Origin: Bacteroides cellulosilyticus
Lineage (GTDB): Bacteria; Bacteroidota; Bacteroidia; Bacteroidales; Bacteroidaceae
Direction of reading: 5' to 3'
Assembly (NCBI RefSeq): GCF_020091405.1
Contig: NZ_CP081903.1
Span: 248,001 to 312,000, forward strand
DNA length: 64,000 nt
The notes under the pieces are model-generated. The model did no database searches. It worked only from the letters and a program-made list of their open reading frames with translations, and was not told the DNA's origin. Shown here one piece after another: positions 9,630-16,590 of the stretch; the stretch's first letter is position 1, and each line of letters starts with the position of its first letter. A program made the position numbers and the translations under genes.

Positions 9630-9785
9630 AGTTAACCATAGGTTGAACTCACTAAATCCTTTAATAGGCCAACGACCTAAAATTCTAATTGGGACGATTC
9701 AACTGAAAAGGGAGGCAGGACTAGTTCTGTGTATAGGGCTTCTGCCTAGATCTCACAATAGGTCACCCGCTTCCCTTGGTTAACT
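9630..9785 (-). ncRNA. Candidate bridge RNA of the IS110 element
   Basis: Read on the minus strand, 22 nt before the recombinase start. A perfect 9-bp stem closes it (AGTTAACCA at 9785-9777 with TGGTTAACT at 9638-9630). Two internal stem-loops follow. Loop 1 is closed by GGGA-AG-CGGG pairing CCUG-CC-UCCC and holds UGUGAGA on its 5' side and ACACAG on its 3' side, with a small UAGG/CCUA hairpin between. Loop 2 is closed by GUUGAA/UUCAAC and holds UUAGAAUU (5') and UAAAGGA (3'), again with a UAGG/CCUA hairpin between. UGUGAGA equals the left target flank, ACACAG is complementary to core plus right target, UUAGAAUU equals the left donor end, and UAAAGGA is complementary to the right donor end. 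Order and sense are those of known bridge RNAs. Confidence 0.83.
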
Positions 9786-9844
9786 CTTATTAACTACAAA
9801 GGTAATATTTCAACCCTAAGTTTTAGTAATGCAAATCTAAAGGA

Positions 9845-9919
9845 GTCTCACAGAGTTTAATCAATTTGAAATCAAAAGAATAGAACTCCGTGATACTCTG
9901 TGTTACTCTGTGGTGAAAA
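9845..9919 (+). repeat. Right part of the hairpin repeat interrupted by IS110
   Basis: GTCTCACAGAGTTT near 9845-9858 pairs loosely with AACTCCGTGATACTCTG at about 9885-9900, and 9897-9919 is the exact complement of 8498-8520. Together with the left arm this rebuilds one long hairpin, which locates the insertion inside its 5' arm. Confidence 0.7.
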
Positions 9920-10005
9920 CTCATTACCATTCCGATATGCATTCTGTAGGAGTGAACTAAAGAACGTAACTTCTTGTGTGATAGCCTACTTGGTGTTCCA
10001 CTAAG

Positions 10006-10115
10006 ATTGGTCGTAGTGAAACACTAGTTCAGTCGTAGTGGGAAGTGCTTTCAGTCGTAGTGGGAAATGGGTTCAGTCGTAGTGGGAAGTATGTTCAGTC
10101 CTAATGGGAATATAG
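10006..10115 (+). repeat. Five tandem 22-bp direct repeats
   Basis: Units begin at 10006, 10028, 10050, 10072 and 10094, exactly 22 bp apart. The core is TTCAGTCGTAGTGGGAA followed by a variable 5 bp; the first and last units are diverged (TTGGTCGTAGTGAAA, TTCAGTCCTAATGGGAA). The stretch 9920-10302 holds no gene. The spacing of two helical turns suggests a protein-binding array or a slipped-strand repeat; the function is unknown. Confidence 0.85.
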
Positions 10116-10302
10116 CTCATTATTGCACCGTTATGAACTAAAGTACATTTGGACATAATTTACATCACAGCTATAAATTTCATCTTTACAAATAGTAGAA
10201 TTCCAAAGTATCGCTGCTATCTTTACCTTGTCTAAAAACGGTATATAATATTTGCTATATAAATAACCCAAATTATGATATTATTATATGAAATAGATTT
10301 AT

Positions 10303-10491
10303 ATGGAGTTTGATGATAAAAATAATATAATCATCTACCAAAATGATAATGGTGTGCCCAAAGTCAATGTACGGTTTGCTGATACCGATGTGTGGCTCAC
10401 GCAACAACCTCAGGTAGCGACACGCTTCAGGCGTTGGGCAACCGAACGATTACATGAATACATTCAAAAGGTATTTGCAATAGATGATGAA
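10303..10491 (+). pseudogene. Remnant of a RhuM-family (virulence RhuM-like) gene with internal deletion
   Basis: The first 34 codons (IIIYQNDNG...VNVRFADTDVWLTQ) match the N-terminus of RhuM-family proteins, where VWLTQ is normally followed by QMAELF and a winged-helix region. Here VWLTQQP jumps directly to VATRFRRWATERLHEYI...FAIDDE, which lies about 80 residues further on in intact members. The reading frame then runs out of homology near 10491. It is therefore an internally deleted, 3'-truncated fossil, not a gene. RhuM-like genes often travel with mobile DNA, consistent with the nearby IS element. Confidence 0.72.
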
Positions 10492-10500
10492 TGCAACTTC

Positions 10501-10887
10501 CTAAAAACAATACAGTCTCCACAAACCACTTTCCAGATCGAGAATAAAATACACTTTCCCACGGCACATCACATACAGAAAATCACCTTTCACAAAGGCA
10601 CTGAACACGGAATCCAGCGGTATTTTACATCCGCATTTTTCTTCCGGAAAGTCTTTACAGGGAGGTTCCAGCTTGATGCTGGCATAGTCGGAGTCGAGCG
10701 TAAAACCATATTTTATACTTAATGGGTAGAGCACTTCCCATATCTCGTGTTTCCTCTGTTCTATCATGCAGTGGATGGCCTCTGTTATCATTTCATCCTT
10801 CGGGGTATTCATATCTTCTTCGGATTTTAAATATTTAAAATCGCCCTCATCCCCCTTATACAAAAAGAAGTCGGACGTATAGTTCAT
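10501..10887 (-). CDS. Hypothetical protein, 128 residues
   Basis: Not recognised. It is acidic at the N-terminus, has no signal peptide or membrane segment, and contains a Cys-rich patch (PPCKDFPEEKCGCK) and aromatic-rich C-terminal strands (GDFLYVMCRGKVYFILDL). Its 3' end abuts the rhuM remnant on the other strand, so it may itself be a leftover of an accessory module. Reasonable codon use and a coherent sequence argue for a real gene, but expression is unproven. Confidence 0.5.
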   Translation of the reverse strand: MNYTSDFFLYKGDEGDFKYLKSEEDMNTPKDEMITEAIHCMIEQRKHEIWEVLYPLSIKYGFTLDSDYASIKLEPPCKDFPEEKCGCKIPLDSVFSAFVKGDFLYVMCRGKVYFILDLESGLWRLYCF

Positions 10888-11199
10888 ATTTATCCAAGGA
10901 GAGGTACTGGTATACCCACAGAACCAATAAATACGCTTGCACGCCCGACCCTATATAGTCTGCGTGAAACATCTTTATTGAAGTTCTGTTTCTTGACTTA
11001 AATAAAATTACCAGTTTTCTCCTTGTCAAAAATAGCTTCAACACGCCGCATTTCTCTTCGGCTAATGCAAAGATAGATGAATTGCAGGGAATAGCCAAAA
11101 GGAAGAATGCTTTTTTATGGGATCAGAAAAAGAATAATACATTAACAGAATTCTTCCCTCGTTTAAATTCATAATAACCACTCTGCATTTGCAACAATA

Positions 11200-11255
11200 T
11201 CTCAAACTTTTGAGACAGAACTAATAAAGCCCTTTCCATCGAACAGCTAATTTTG
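11200..11255 (+). promoter_or_regulatory. Putative operator and promoter of the sulfatase gene
   Basis: A perfect 16-bp palindrome TCTCAAACTTTTGAGA at 11200-11215 lies 33 bp before TAATTTTG (11248-11255), a match to the Bacteroides -7 box TAnnTTTG. No clear -33 TTTG is seen. The rest of 10888-11199 holds no convincing gene; only a short open stretch ending at 11173 (tail TEFFPRLNS) that I cannot assign. Confidence 0.45.
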
Positions 11256-11296
11256 TACATAATAACCAAGTAAAATCAAACCCAAAACATCATATC

Positions 11297-12880
11297 ATGA
11301 AAAACCTCACCTATCTCGGATTATTATCCGTTCCCTTCTGCCTTGGACAGCATGTGTCCGCGCAAACCGCAGAACAAACGAAGTCAGCATCCCAGCAAAA
11401 GCCGAACATCATTTTCATCCTCGCCGACGACATGGGCTATGGAGATGTCTCCGCCTACAACAAAGACTCGCATATCCAAACCCGCCACATCGACCAGATG
11501 GCCGCCAACGGCGTAATGTTCACCGATGCTCATTCCTGTTCAGCCGTCAGCACCCCCACCCGCTACGGCATCCTCACAGGACGCTACAACTGGCGTTCCA
11601 GTCTCAAAAGCGGTGTACTCTACGGTTACTCCCGCCCTATCATCCCCACCACCCGCAACACCATGGCATCCATGCTGAAAGCAAACGGATATACCACCGC
11701 CTGCATCGGCAAATGGCATTTAGGCTGGAACTGGGGCACGAAACCGGGACATGAGAAACCTGACGCCAACGCCCTCAACGACGAAGACGTGGACTACTCT
11801 AAACCCATCACCAACGGCCCTGCCGACTTAGGCTTCGACTATTTCTACGGCTTCTGCGGCTCCCTCGACATGGCCCCCTATGTTTATATAGAAAACCGCC
11901 AGCCCACCACCACTCAAATAGTCACCGTACCCGCAGGAAAGAAACCGGGCTTCTGGCGTGCAGGCGCCATAGGCAACGACTTCGACCACCAGGACTGTCT
12001 GCCCACCCTAACCCACCGCGCAGTAGAGTACATCAACCGCCACGCGCAAAACGAACGCCCCTTCTTCCTCTATCTGCCCCTGCCCGCCCCTCATACCCCC
12101 ATCCTGCCCGCCGAAGCCTTCAAAGGAAAAACCGGGCTGGGTGATTACGGCGACTTCGTCCTGATGGTGGACGATGTAGTGGGACAAGTGCGCGAAGCCC
12201 TGCAACGCAACGGCATAGACTCCAATACTATCGTAGTCTTCACCACCGACAACGGTTGCTCTCCCGCCGGAGGTATCCCCGAAATGGCAGCTAAAGGGCA
12301 TCATGCCAACTACATCTGGCGAGGCATGAAAGCCGACCTCTTCGACGGCGGTCACCGCGTGCCCACCATCGTGGAATGGGCCAACGGTGCAGGTCGAGGC
12401 ACCTGTGCGCAAACCGTCTGCCTCAACGACTTCTACGCCTCTTTTGCCGCCCTCAACCATTATACCCTGAAAGATAACGAAGCGGAAGACAGCTACAATA
12501 TTCTTCCCCTCATCCGGAATCCGCACCACGCGCCAACCATCCGTGAAGCCACCGTGCACCACTCCATCCGCGGAGAATTTGCCATCCGTAAAGGAGCCTG
12601 GAAACTGTTGTGTTCCCCCAGTTCCGGCGGTTGGAGCTACCCCAAGCCGGGTGTGGACAAGGAAGCCATTGCCCAGCTCCCACCGATACAACTCTATAAT
12701 ATGAAAGACGATCCCACCGAAAGCAAAAATGTCTATCAGAAGCACCCCGAAATAGTCAGCGAACTGAAAGACCTGTTGCAAAAGTACATCCGCGAAGGCC
12801 GTAGCACTCCGGGCAAGGCACAGTCCAACGATGCCGTGAACAAATGGGAGCAAATCAAGGGAATCATGCACGACGATTGA
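11297..12880 (+). CDS. Secreted S-type formylglycine sulfatase
   Basis: 527 residues with a signal peptide (cleavage after about VSA at 20-22), so periplasmic. The sulfatase fold is clear: metal-binding Asp44-Asp45 in FILADDMGYGD, and the modification motif Ser85-Thr-Pro87-Thr-Arg89 followed by GILTGRY. The modified residue is serine, so maturation would need an anaerobic sulfatase-maturating enzyme (anSME), none of which is in the window. Later marks are GKWHLG near residue 139 and VFTTDNGC near residue 315, supplying metal and sulfate ligands. It removes sulfate from host or dietary glycans. It stands alone rather than in a PUL, so the substrate is unknown. Confidence 0.93.
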   Translation: MKNLTYLGLLSVPFCLGQHVSAQTAEQTKSASQQKPNIIFILADDMGYGDVSAYNKDSHIQTRHIDQMAANGVMFTDAHSCSAVSTPTRYGILTGRYNWRSSLKSGVLYGYSRPIIPTTRNTMASMLKANGYTTACIGKWHLGWNWGTKPGHEKPDANALNDEDVDYSKPITNGPADLGFDYFYGFCGSLDMAPYVYIENRQPTTTQIVTVPAGKKPGFWRAGAIGNDFDHQDCLPTLTHRAVEYINRHAQNERPFFLYLPLPAPHTPILPAEAFKGKTGLGDYGDFVLMVDDVVGQVREALQRNGIDSNTIVVFTTDNGCSPAGGIPEMAAKGHHANYIWRGMKADLFDGGHRVPTIVEWANGAGRGTCAQTVCLNDFYASFAALNHYTLKDNEAEDSYNILPLIRNPHHAPTIREATVHHSIRGEFAIRKGAWKLLCSPSSGGWSYPKPGVDKEAIAQLPPIQLYNMKDDPTESKNVYQKHPEIVSELKDLLQKYIREGRSTPGKAQSNDAVNKWEQIKGIMHDD

Positions 12881-12903
12881 CAGATTTCCGGCAAAAAAAG
12901 ACA

Positions 12904-12923
12904 GACGGAAGCACTCGTCTGAA
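12904..12923 (+). terminator. Hairpin after the sulfatase gene
   Basis: CAGACG at 12904-12909 pairs with CGTCTG at 12918-12923, 24 bp after the sulfatase stop. It lacks a strong T-tract, so termination is uncertain. Confidence 0.35.
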
Positions 12924-12960
12924 AGCTAATTTTGAAGAAGAAATAAAAAAAATATCATTT

Positions 12961-12994
12961 TTTGCTTGCATATAAGAGAAAAGTATTACTTTTG
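12961..12994 (+). promoter_or_regulatory. Promoter of the phenylalanine/tyrosine operon
   Basis: TTTG at 12961-12964 and TACTTTTG at 12987-12994, separated by 22 bp, match the Bacteroides -33/-7 consensus. Transcription is expected to start near 13002, 26 nt before the leader peptide. Confidence 0.75.
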
Positions 12995-13027
12995 CCACGA
13001 AATTAAAAACAAAAAGAAAACGAAAGT

Positions 13028-13114
13028 ATGAATTTGTTTACTTATACATATTACTTCTTTTTTTACTTTTACTTTAGCCAGAAAGTAGAGCGGGAGTTTG
13101 TATGTGTCAAGTGA
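13028..13114 (+). CDS. Phe/Tyr-rich leader peptide of the aromatic amino acid operon
   Basis: A 28-codon open frame, ATG 13028 to TGA 13112-13114, too short to be found by ordinary gene callers. Eleven of residues 4-16 are Phe or Tyr, with runs such as YYFFFYFYF at residues 8-16. It lies between the promoter and an intrinsic terminator and ahead of genes for phenylalanine and tyrosine synthesis. Ribosome stalling at these codons when charged tRNA-Phe or tRNA-Tyr is scarce would set the fold of the downstream RNA. The peptide itself probably has no other role. Confidence 0.88.
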   Translation: MNLFTYTYYFFFYFYFSQKVEREFVCVK

Positions 13115-13160
13115 CAGTGATGCTTAAGAACTGAATAGAGAACTAAAGTAATATACTTAA

Positions 13161-13195
13161 TCCCGCTCCATTGTATGGAAGCGGGATTTTTTTTT
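13161..13195 (+). terminator. Attenuator terminator with a competing antiterminator
   Basis: TCCCGCTCCA (13161-13170) pairs with TGGAAGCGGGA (13176-13186), one bulge, followed by nine T. The 5' arm TCCCGCTC (13161-13168) is also perfectly complementary to GAGCGGGA at 13088-13095, inside leader codons 21-23. A ribosome stalled at the Phe/Tyr run leaves 13088-13095 free, allowing the antiterminator; a ribosome reaching the stop codon covers it, so the terminator forms. Confidence 0.88.
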
Positions 13196-13206
13196 AAAGA
13201 AACAGT

Positions 13207-14055
13207 ATGAAAAGAATAGCCATTCAAGGAACATTAGGGTCGTATCACGACATCGCTGCACACAAGTACTTCGAAGGAGAAGAAATAGAGTTAATCTGTT
13301 GCGCTACTTTTGAGGACGTGTTTGCAGCCGTGAAGAAGGACAGCAAGACCATAGGAATGTTGGCAATAGAGAATACCATTGCAGGTAGTCTGTTGCACAA
13401 CAACGAGTTGCTGCGGCAGAGCGGGACACAAATCATAGGCGAATACAAACTACGCATATCACACAGTTTTGTCTGCCTGCCCGATGAGGACTGGAACGAT
13501 CTGACGGAAGTCAACTCCCACCCCATCGCACTGATGCAATGCCGCGAGTTCCTTGCCCAACACCCGAAAATGAAAGTAGTGGAAGCGGAAGACACCGCCC
13601 TCAGCGCCGAAATCATCAAGCGGGAGAACCTGAAAGGACACGCCGCCATTTGCTCCAAGGCCGCTGCCGAGCGTTACGGCATGAAGGTGTTGCAGGAAGG
13701 CATCGAAACAAACAAGCACAACTTCACCCGTTTTCTGGTAGTTGCCGATCCTTGGCAAGTAGACGAAATACGCCGCCATCCGCACCCGGAGACCAACAAG
13801 GCAAGCATGGTATTCACACTGCCCCACACGGAAGGGAGCCTCTCGCAAGTACTGTCCATCCTTTCATTCTACAGCATCAACCTGACCAAGATACAGTCGC
13901 TGCCCATCATCGGACGGGAATGGGAATACCAATTTTACGTAGACATTGTTTTCGACAACCTACTGAGATATAAACAATCCATCGCGGCCATCACACCGCT
14001 AACCAAAGAACTTAAAATATTAGGCGAATATGCAGACGGAAAATCAAACATCTAA
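13207..14055 (+). CDS. pheA: Prephenate dehydratase
   Basis: 282 residues, cytoplasmic. Converts prephenate to phenylpyruvate, the committed step to phenylalanine. The catalytic periplasmic-binding-like domain (about 1-180) starts IAIQGTLGSYHDIAA and has LAIENTIAGSL near 58-68 and NFTRFLVV near residue 171, holding the conserved TRF catalytic motif. A regulatory ACT domain follows (about 197-275), with GSLSQVLSILS and an E-Y-QFYVDI strand; it normally binds phenylalanine for feedback control. There is no chorismate mutase domain, which is instead fused to the DAHP synthase two genes on. First structural gene after the attenuator; its end overlaps the next gene by 26 bp. Confidence 0.95.
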   Translation: MKRIAIQGTLGSYHDIAAHKYFEGEEIELICCATFEDVFAAVKKDSKTIGMLAIENTIAGSLLHNNELLRQSGTQIIGEYKLRISHSFVCLPDEDWNDLTEVNSHPIALMQCREFLAQHPKMKVVEAEDTALSAEIIKRENLKGHAAICSKAAAERYGMKVLQEGIETNKHNFTRFLVVADPWQVDEIRRHPHPETNKASMVFTLPHTEGSLSQVLSILSFYSINLTKIQSLPIIGREWEYQFYVDIVFDNLLRYKQSIAAITPLTKELKILGEYADGKSNI

Positions 14056-15211
14056 GATCAAGCCCGCCGACCGGTTGGCCAGCGTGAGCGAATACTACTT
14101 CTCCAAGAAGTTGAAAGAGGTGGCACAAATGAATGCCGAAGGAAAAGACGTAATCAGCCTCGGAATCGGCAGCCCCGACATGCCTCCCTCGGAAACAACC
14201 ATACAGACCCTGTGCCGCGAAGCTCAAAACCCTGACGGACACGGCTATATGCCCTATGTAGGCATCCCCGAACTCCGCCGCAGCTTTGCCGCCTGGTATA
14301 AAAAATGGTACGGTGTGGAGTTGAATCCTAATACCGAGATACAGCCGCTCATCGGTTCGAAAGAAGGTATCCTGCACGTCACACTCGCCTTCGTCAATCC
14401 AGGCGAACAGGTACTAGTCCCCAATCCGGGCTACCCCACTTATACTTCATTGAGCAAGATACTGGGCGCGGAAGTCATCAACTACAACCTGAAAGAGGAA
14501 AGCGGCTGGATGCCCGACTTCGACGAACTGGAAAAGATGGACATGAGCCGCGTAAAACTGATGTGGACCAACTATCCGAACATGCCGACCGGAGCCAACG
14601 CCACCCCGGAACTTTATGCAAAACTGGTAGATTTTGCACGCCGTAAGGACATCGTGATTGTAAACGATAACCCGTACAGCTTCATCCTAAACGACCACCC
14701 CCTCAGCATTCTCAGTGTGCCGGGCGCCAAGGAGTGTTGCATCGAGTTCAACTCCATGAGCAAGAGCCACAATATGCCGGGCTGGCGTATCGGTATGCTG
14801 GCAAGCAACGCCGACTTTGTGCAATGGATACTGAAAGTGAAGAGCAACATCGACAGCGGTATGTTCCGCGCCATGCAACTGGCTGCCGCCAACGCCTTGG
14901 AAGCCGAACAGGAATGGTACGACGGAAATAACAAGAACTATCGCAACCGCCGCCATCTGGCAGGGGAAATCATGCATGCACTGGGATGTACATACGATGA
15001 AAAACAGGTAGGTATGTTCCTCTGGGGAAAAATTCCCGATAGCTGTGCCGACGTGGAAGAACTGACCGAAAAGGTGTTGCACAACGCACGCGTGTTCATC
15101 ACACCGGGATTTATCTTCGGAAGTAACGGAAAACGGTATATCCGCATCTCGCTTTGCTGCAAAGACCATAAATTGGAAGAAGCATTGAAACGCATCAGGG
15201 AGATGAAGTAA
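14030..15211 (+). CDS. PLP-dependent class I aminotransferase, probably aromatic
   Basis: 393 residues of fold type I. Visible marks: SLGIGSPDMPPS near residue 45, YMPYVGIPELRRSFA, NPGYPTY near 133-139, VNDNPYS (PLP-binding Asp) near residue 210, SMSKSHNMPGWRIG with the Schiff-base Lys near residue 246, and the substrate-carboxylate Arg in RYIRISL near the end. Similar Bacteroides proteins are sometimes labelled LL-diaminopimelate or aspartate aminotransferase. Its place between prephenate dehydratase and DAHP synthase-chorismate mutase argues that it makes phenylalanine and tyrosine from phenylpyruvate and 4-hydroxyphenylpyruvate. The start overlaps pheA by 26 bp, so the two are translationally linked. 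Confidence 0.88.
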   Translation: MQTENQTSKIKPADRLASVSEYYFSKKLKEVAQMNAEGKDVISLGIGSPDMPPSETTIQTLCREAQNPDGHGYMPYVGIPELRRSFAAWYKKWYGVELNPNTEIQPLIGSKEGILHVTLAFVNPGEQVLVPNPGYPTYTSLSKILGAEVINYNLKEESGWMPDFDELEKMDMSRVKLMWTNYPNMPTGANATPELYAKLVDFARRKDIVIVNDNPYSFILNDHPLSILSVPGAKECCIEFNSMSKSHNMPGWRIGMLASNADFVQWILKVKSNIDSGMFRAMQLAAANALEAEQEWYDGNNKNYRNRRHLAGEIMHALGCTYDEKQVGMFLWGKIPDSCADVEELTEKVLHNARVFITPGFIFGSNGKRYIRISLCCKDHKLEEALKRIREMK

Positions 15212-15252
15212 TATGTTTACAAAAAAGAAGTCTTGTAACACAAGCCACTCAC

Positions 15253-15305
15253 CGTTTTAAAAAACGTGCCCGACGTTTTTAAAGAATAAGGGCAACGTTT
15301 TTAAA
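15253..15305 (+). repeat. AT-rich repeats with ACGTTTTTAAA core
   Basis: CGTTTTAAAAAACG (15253-15266), then ACGTTTTTAAA at 15273-15283 and 15295-15305, spaced 22 bp. They lie in the 215-bp gap between the aminotransferase and the DAHP synthase genes, which holds no gene and no clear terminator. Confidence 0.5.
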
Positions 15306-15426
15306 AAACGAGGCCTGTATTTATTAACACGTTCGAAAGGCTTTATCGACGGGGGTGCAGAGGGTTCAGGAGACACAGAAAAATATCTATACAACAAAAA
15401 ATATAATTGAACAAAAATAAAAGAAT

Positions 15427-16494
15427 ATGGAACTTGAATTAGAATCGATTTTGCTGCCGGGTATTGAGGACAAACGTCCCATGGTAATTGCAGGTCCTTG
15501 CAGCGCCGAGACAGAAGAACAAGTAATGTGCACCGCCAAGCAACTGGCCGAAAAGGGAATGAAGATATTCCGTGCAGGAATCTGGAAACCGCGTACCAAA
15601 CCGGGTGGTTTCGAAGGTGTAGGCGTAGACGGTCTGGCATGGCTGAAAGAGGTGAAGAAAGAAACCGGAATGTACGTTTCTACCGAAGTAGCCACTTCGA
15701 AGCATGTATACGAGTGTCTGAAAGCAGGTATCGATATCCTTTGGATTGGCGCACGCACCACTGCCAACCCGTTTGCCATGCAGGAAATTGCCGATGCACT
15801 GAAGGGTGTGGATATTCCTGTGTTTGTGAAGAACCCGGTAAACCCGGATCTGGAACTCTGGATCGGTGCCCTGGAGCGTATCAACAATGCCGGTCTGAAA
15901 CGCCTGGCAGCCATCCACCGCGGTTTCAGCAGTTACGACAAGAAGTTGTACCGCAATCTGCCGCAATGGCATATCCCCATCGAGTTGCGTCGTCGCATCC
16001 CGAACCTGCCGATCATCTGCGACCCCAGCCACATCGGTGGTAAGCGCGAACTCATCGCACCGCTTTGCCAGCAGGCGATGGACCTCGGTTTCAACGGTCT
16101 GATTATCGAAAGCCACTGCAACCCCGACTGCGCATGGAGCGATGCTTCGCAGCAAGTGACTCCGGACGTACTGGATTACATCCTGAACCTACTCGTCATC
16201 CGTAAAGAGACCCAGACCACGGAAAACCTCAGCGAACTGCGCAAGCAGATTGACGAATGCGACAACAACCTGATGCAGGAACTTGCCAAGCGTATGCGTG
16301 TGGCACGTGAAATCGGTACGTTCAAGAAAGAACATGATATGACGATCCTGCAAACGGGACGTTATAATGAAATTCTGGACAAACGCGGTTCACAAGGTGT
16401 GCTTCTGGGCGTGGATTCGGAATTTATCAAGAAGGTATTCGAGCTGATACACGAGGAGAGTGTGAGGCAACAAATGGAAATAATTAATAAGTGA
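15427..16494 (+). CDS. Bifunctional DAHP synthase / chorismate mutase
   Basis: 355 residues. Residues about 1-260 are a type I-beta DAHP synthase barrel that joins phosphoenolpyruvate and erythrose 4-phosphate: MVIAGPCSAE near 19-28, FRAGIWKPRTKPGGFEG near 48-64, IHRGFS and CDPSHIGGKRE near 165-205, and the metal-binding ESHCNPDCAWSD segment. Residues about 268-350 are an AroQ-type chorismate mutase helix bundle (LRKQIDECDNNLMQELAKRM). The fusion therefore feeds both the first and the branch-point reaction of the pathway, and supplies the mutase that pheA and tyrA here lack. Linked mutase domains often mediate feedback control of the synthase. Confidence 0.95.
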   Translation: MELELESILLPGIEDKRPMVIAGPCSAETEEQVMCTAKQLAEKGMKIFRAGIWKPRTKPGGFEGVGVDGLAWLKEVKKETGMYVSTEVATSKHVYECLKAGIDILWIGARTTANPFAMQEIADALKGVDIPVFVKNPVNPDLELWIGALERINNAGLKRLAAIHRGFSSYDKKLYRNLPQWHIPIELRRRIPNLPIICDPSHIGGKRELIAPLCQQAMDLGFNGLIIESHCNPDCAWSDASQQVTPDVLDYILNLLVIRKETQTTENLSELRKQIDECDNNLMQELAKRMRVAREIGTFKKEHDMTILQTGRYNEILDKRGSQGVLLGVDSEFIKKVFELIHEESVRQQMEIINK

Positions 16495-16498
16495 CAAA

Positions 16499-16573
16499 CT
16501 ACAGGCTACAAACTACCAGTGGCTGCGCCATCATATCGCAGGATACTCGTAGCTTGTAGCTCGTAATTTGTAG
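16499..16573 (+). repeat. Intergenic inverted repeat before tyrA
   Basis: CTACAGGCTACAAACTAC (16499-16516) is partly complementary to GTAGCTTGTAGCTCG...TTTGTAG (16549-16573). It fills the 96-bp gap between the synthase-mutase gene and tyrA. No T-tract follows, so it is more likely a dispersed hairpin than a terminator. Confidence 0.5.
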
Positions 16574-16590
16574 CTAATAACACTAAATTT

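Larger units (their letters stand above)
8518..9845 (-). mobile_element. IS110-family insertion element with bridge RNA (about 1.33 kb)
   Basis: Boundaries are inferred, not from terminal repeats (IS110 elements have none). Removing 8520-9845 joins the broken arm of a dispersed hairpin (8498-8520 and 9845-9919), and both junctions carry the dinucleotide AG, that is CT on the element's coding strand, the core reported for bridge-RNA-guided IS110 elements. The element holds one recombinase gene (8607-9608, minus) and a 237-bp 5' non-coding end with a foldable RNA at 9630-9785. Guide segments of that RNA match both the target flanks and the element ends. Ends may be off by one or two bases. An AAACGAG/CTCGTTT inverted repeat (8572-8608) follows the gene and may terminate its transcript. 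Confidence 0.85.

Noticed and set aside
10856..11098. Minus-strand 80-codon open frame
   Set aside because: Unordered composition, overlaps the start of the hypothetical gene at 10887, no start signal.
10966..11173. Plus-strand open stretch ending TEFFPRLNS, possible tail of a lost gene
   Set aside because: It looks protein-like but no family could be recognised and there is no start; noted only as possible debris.
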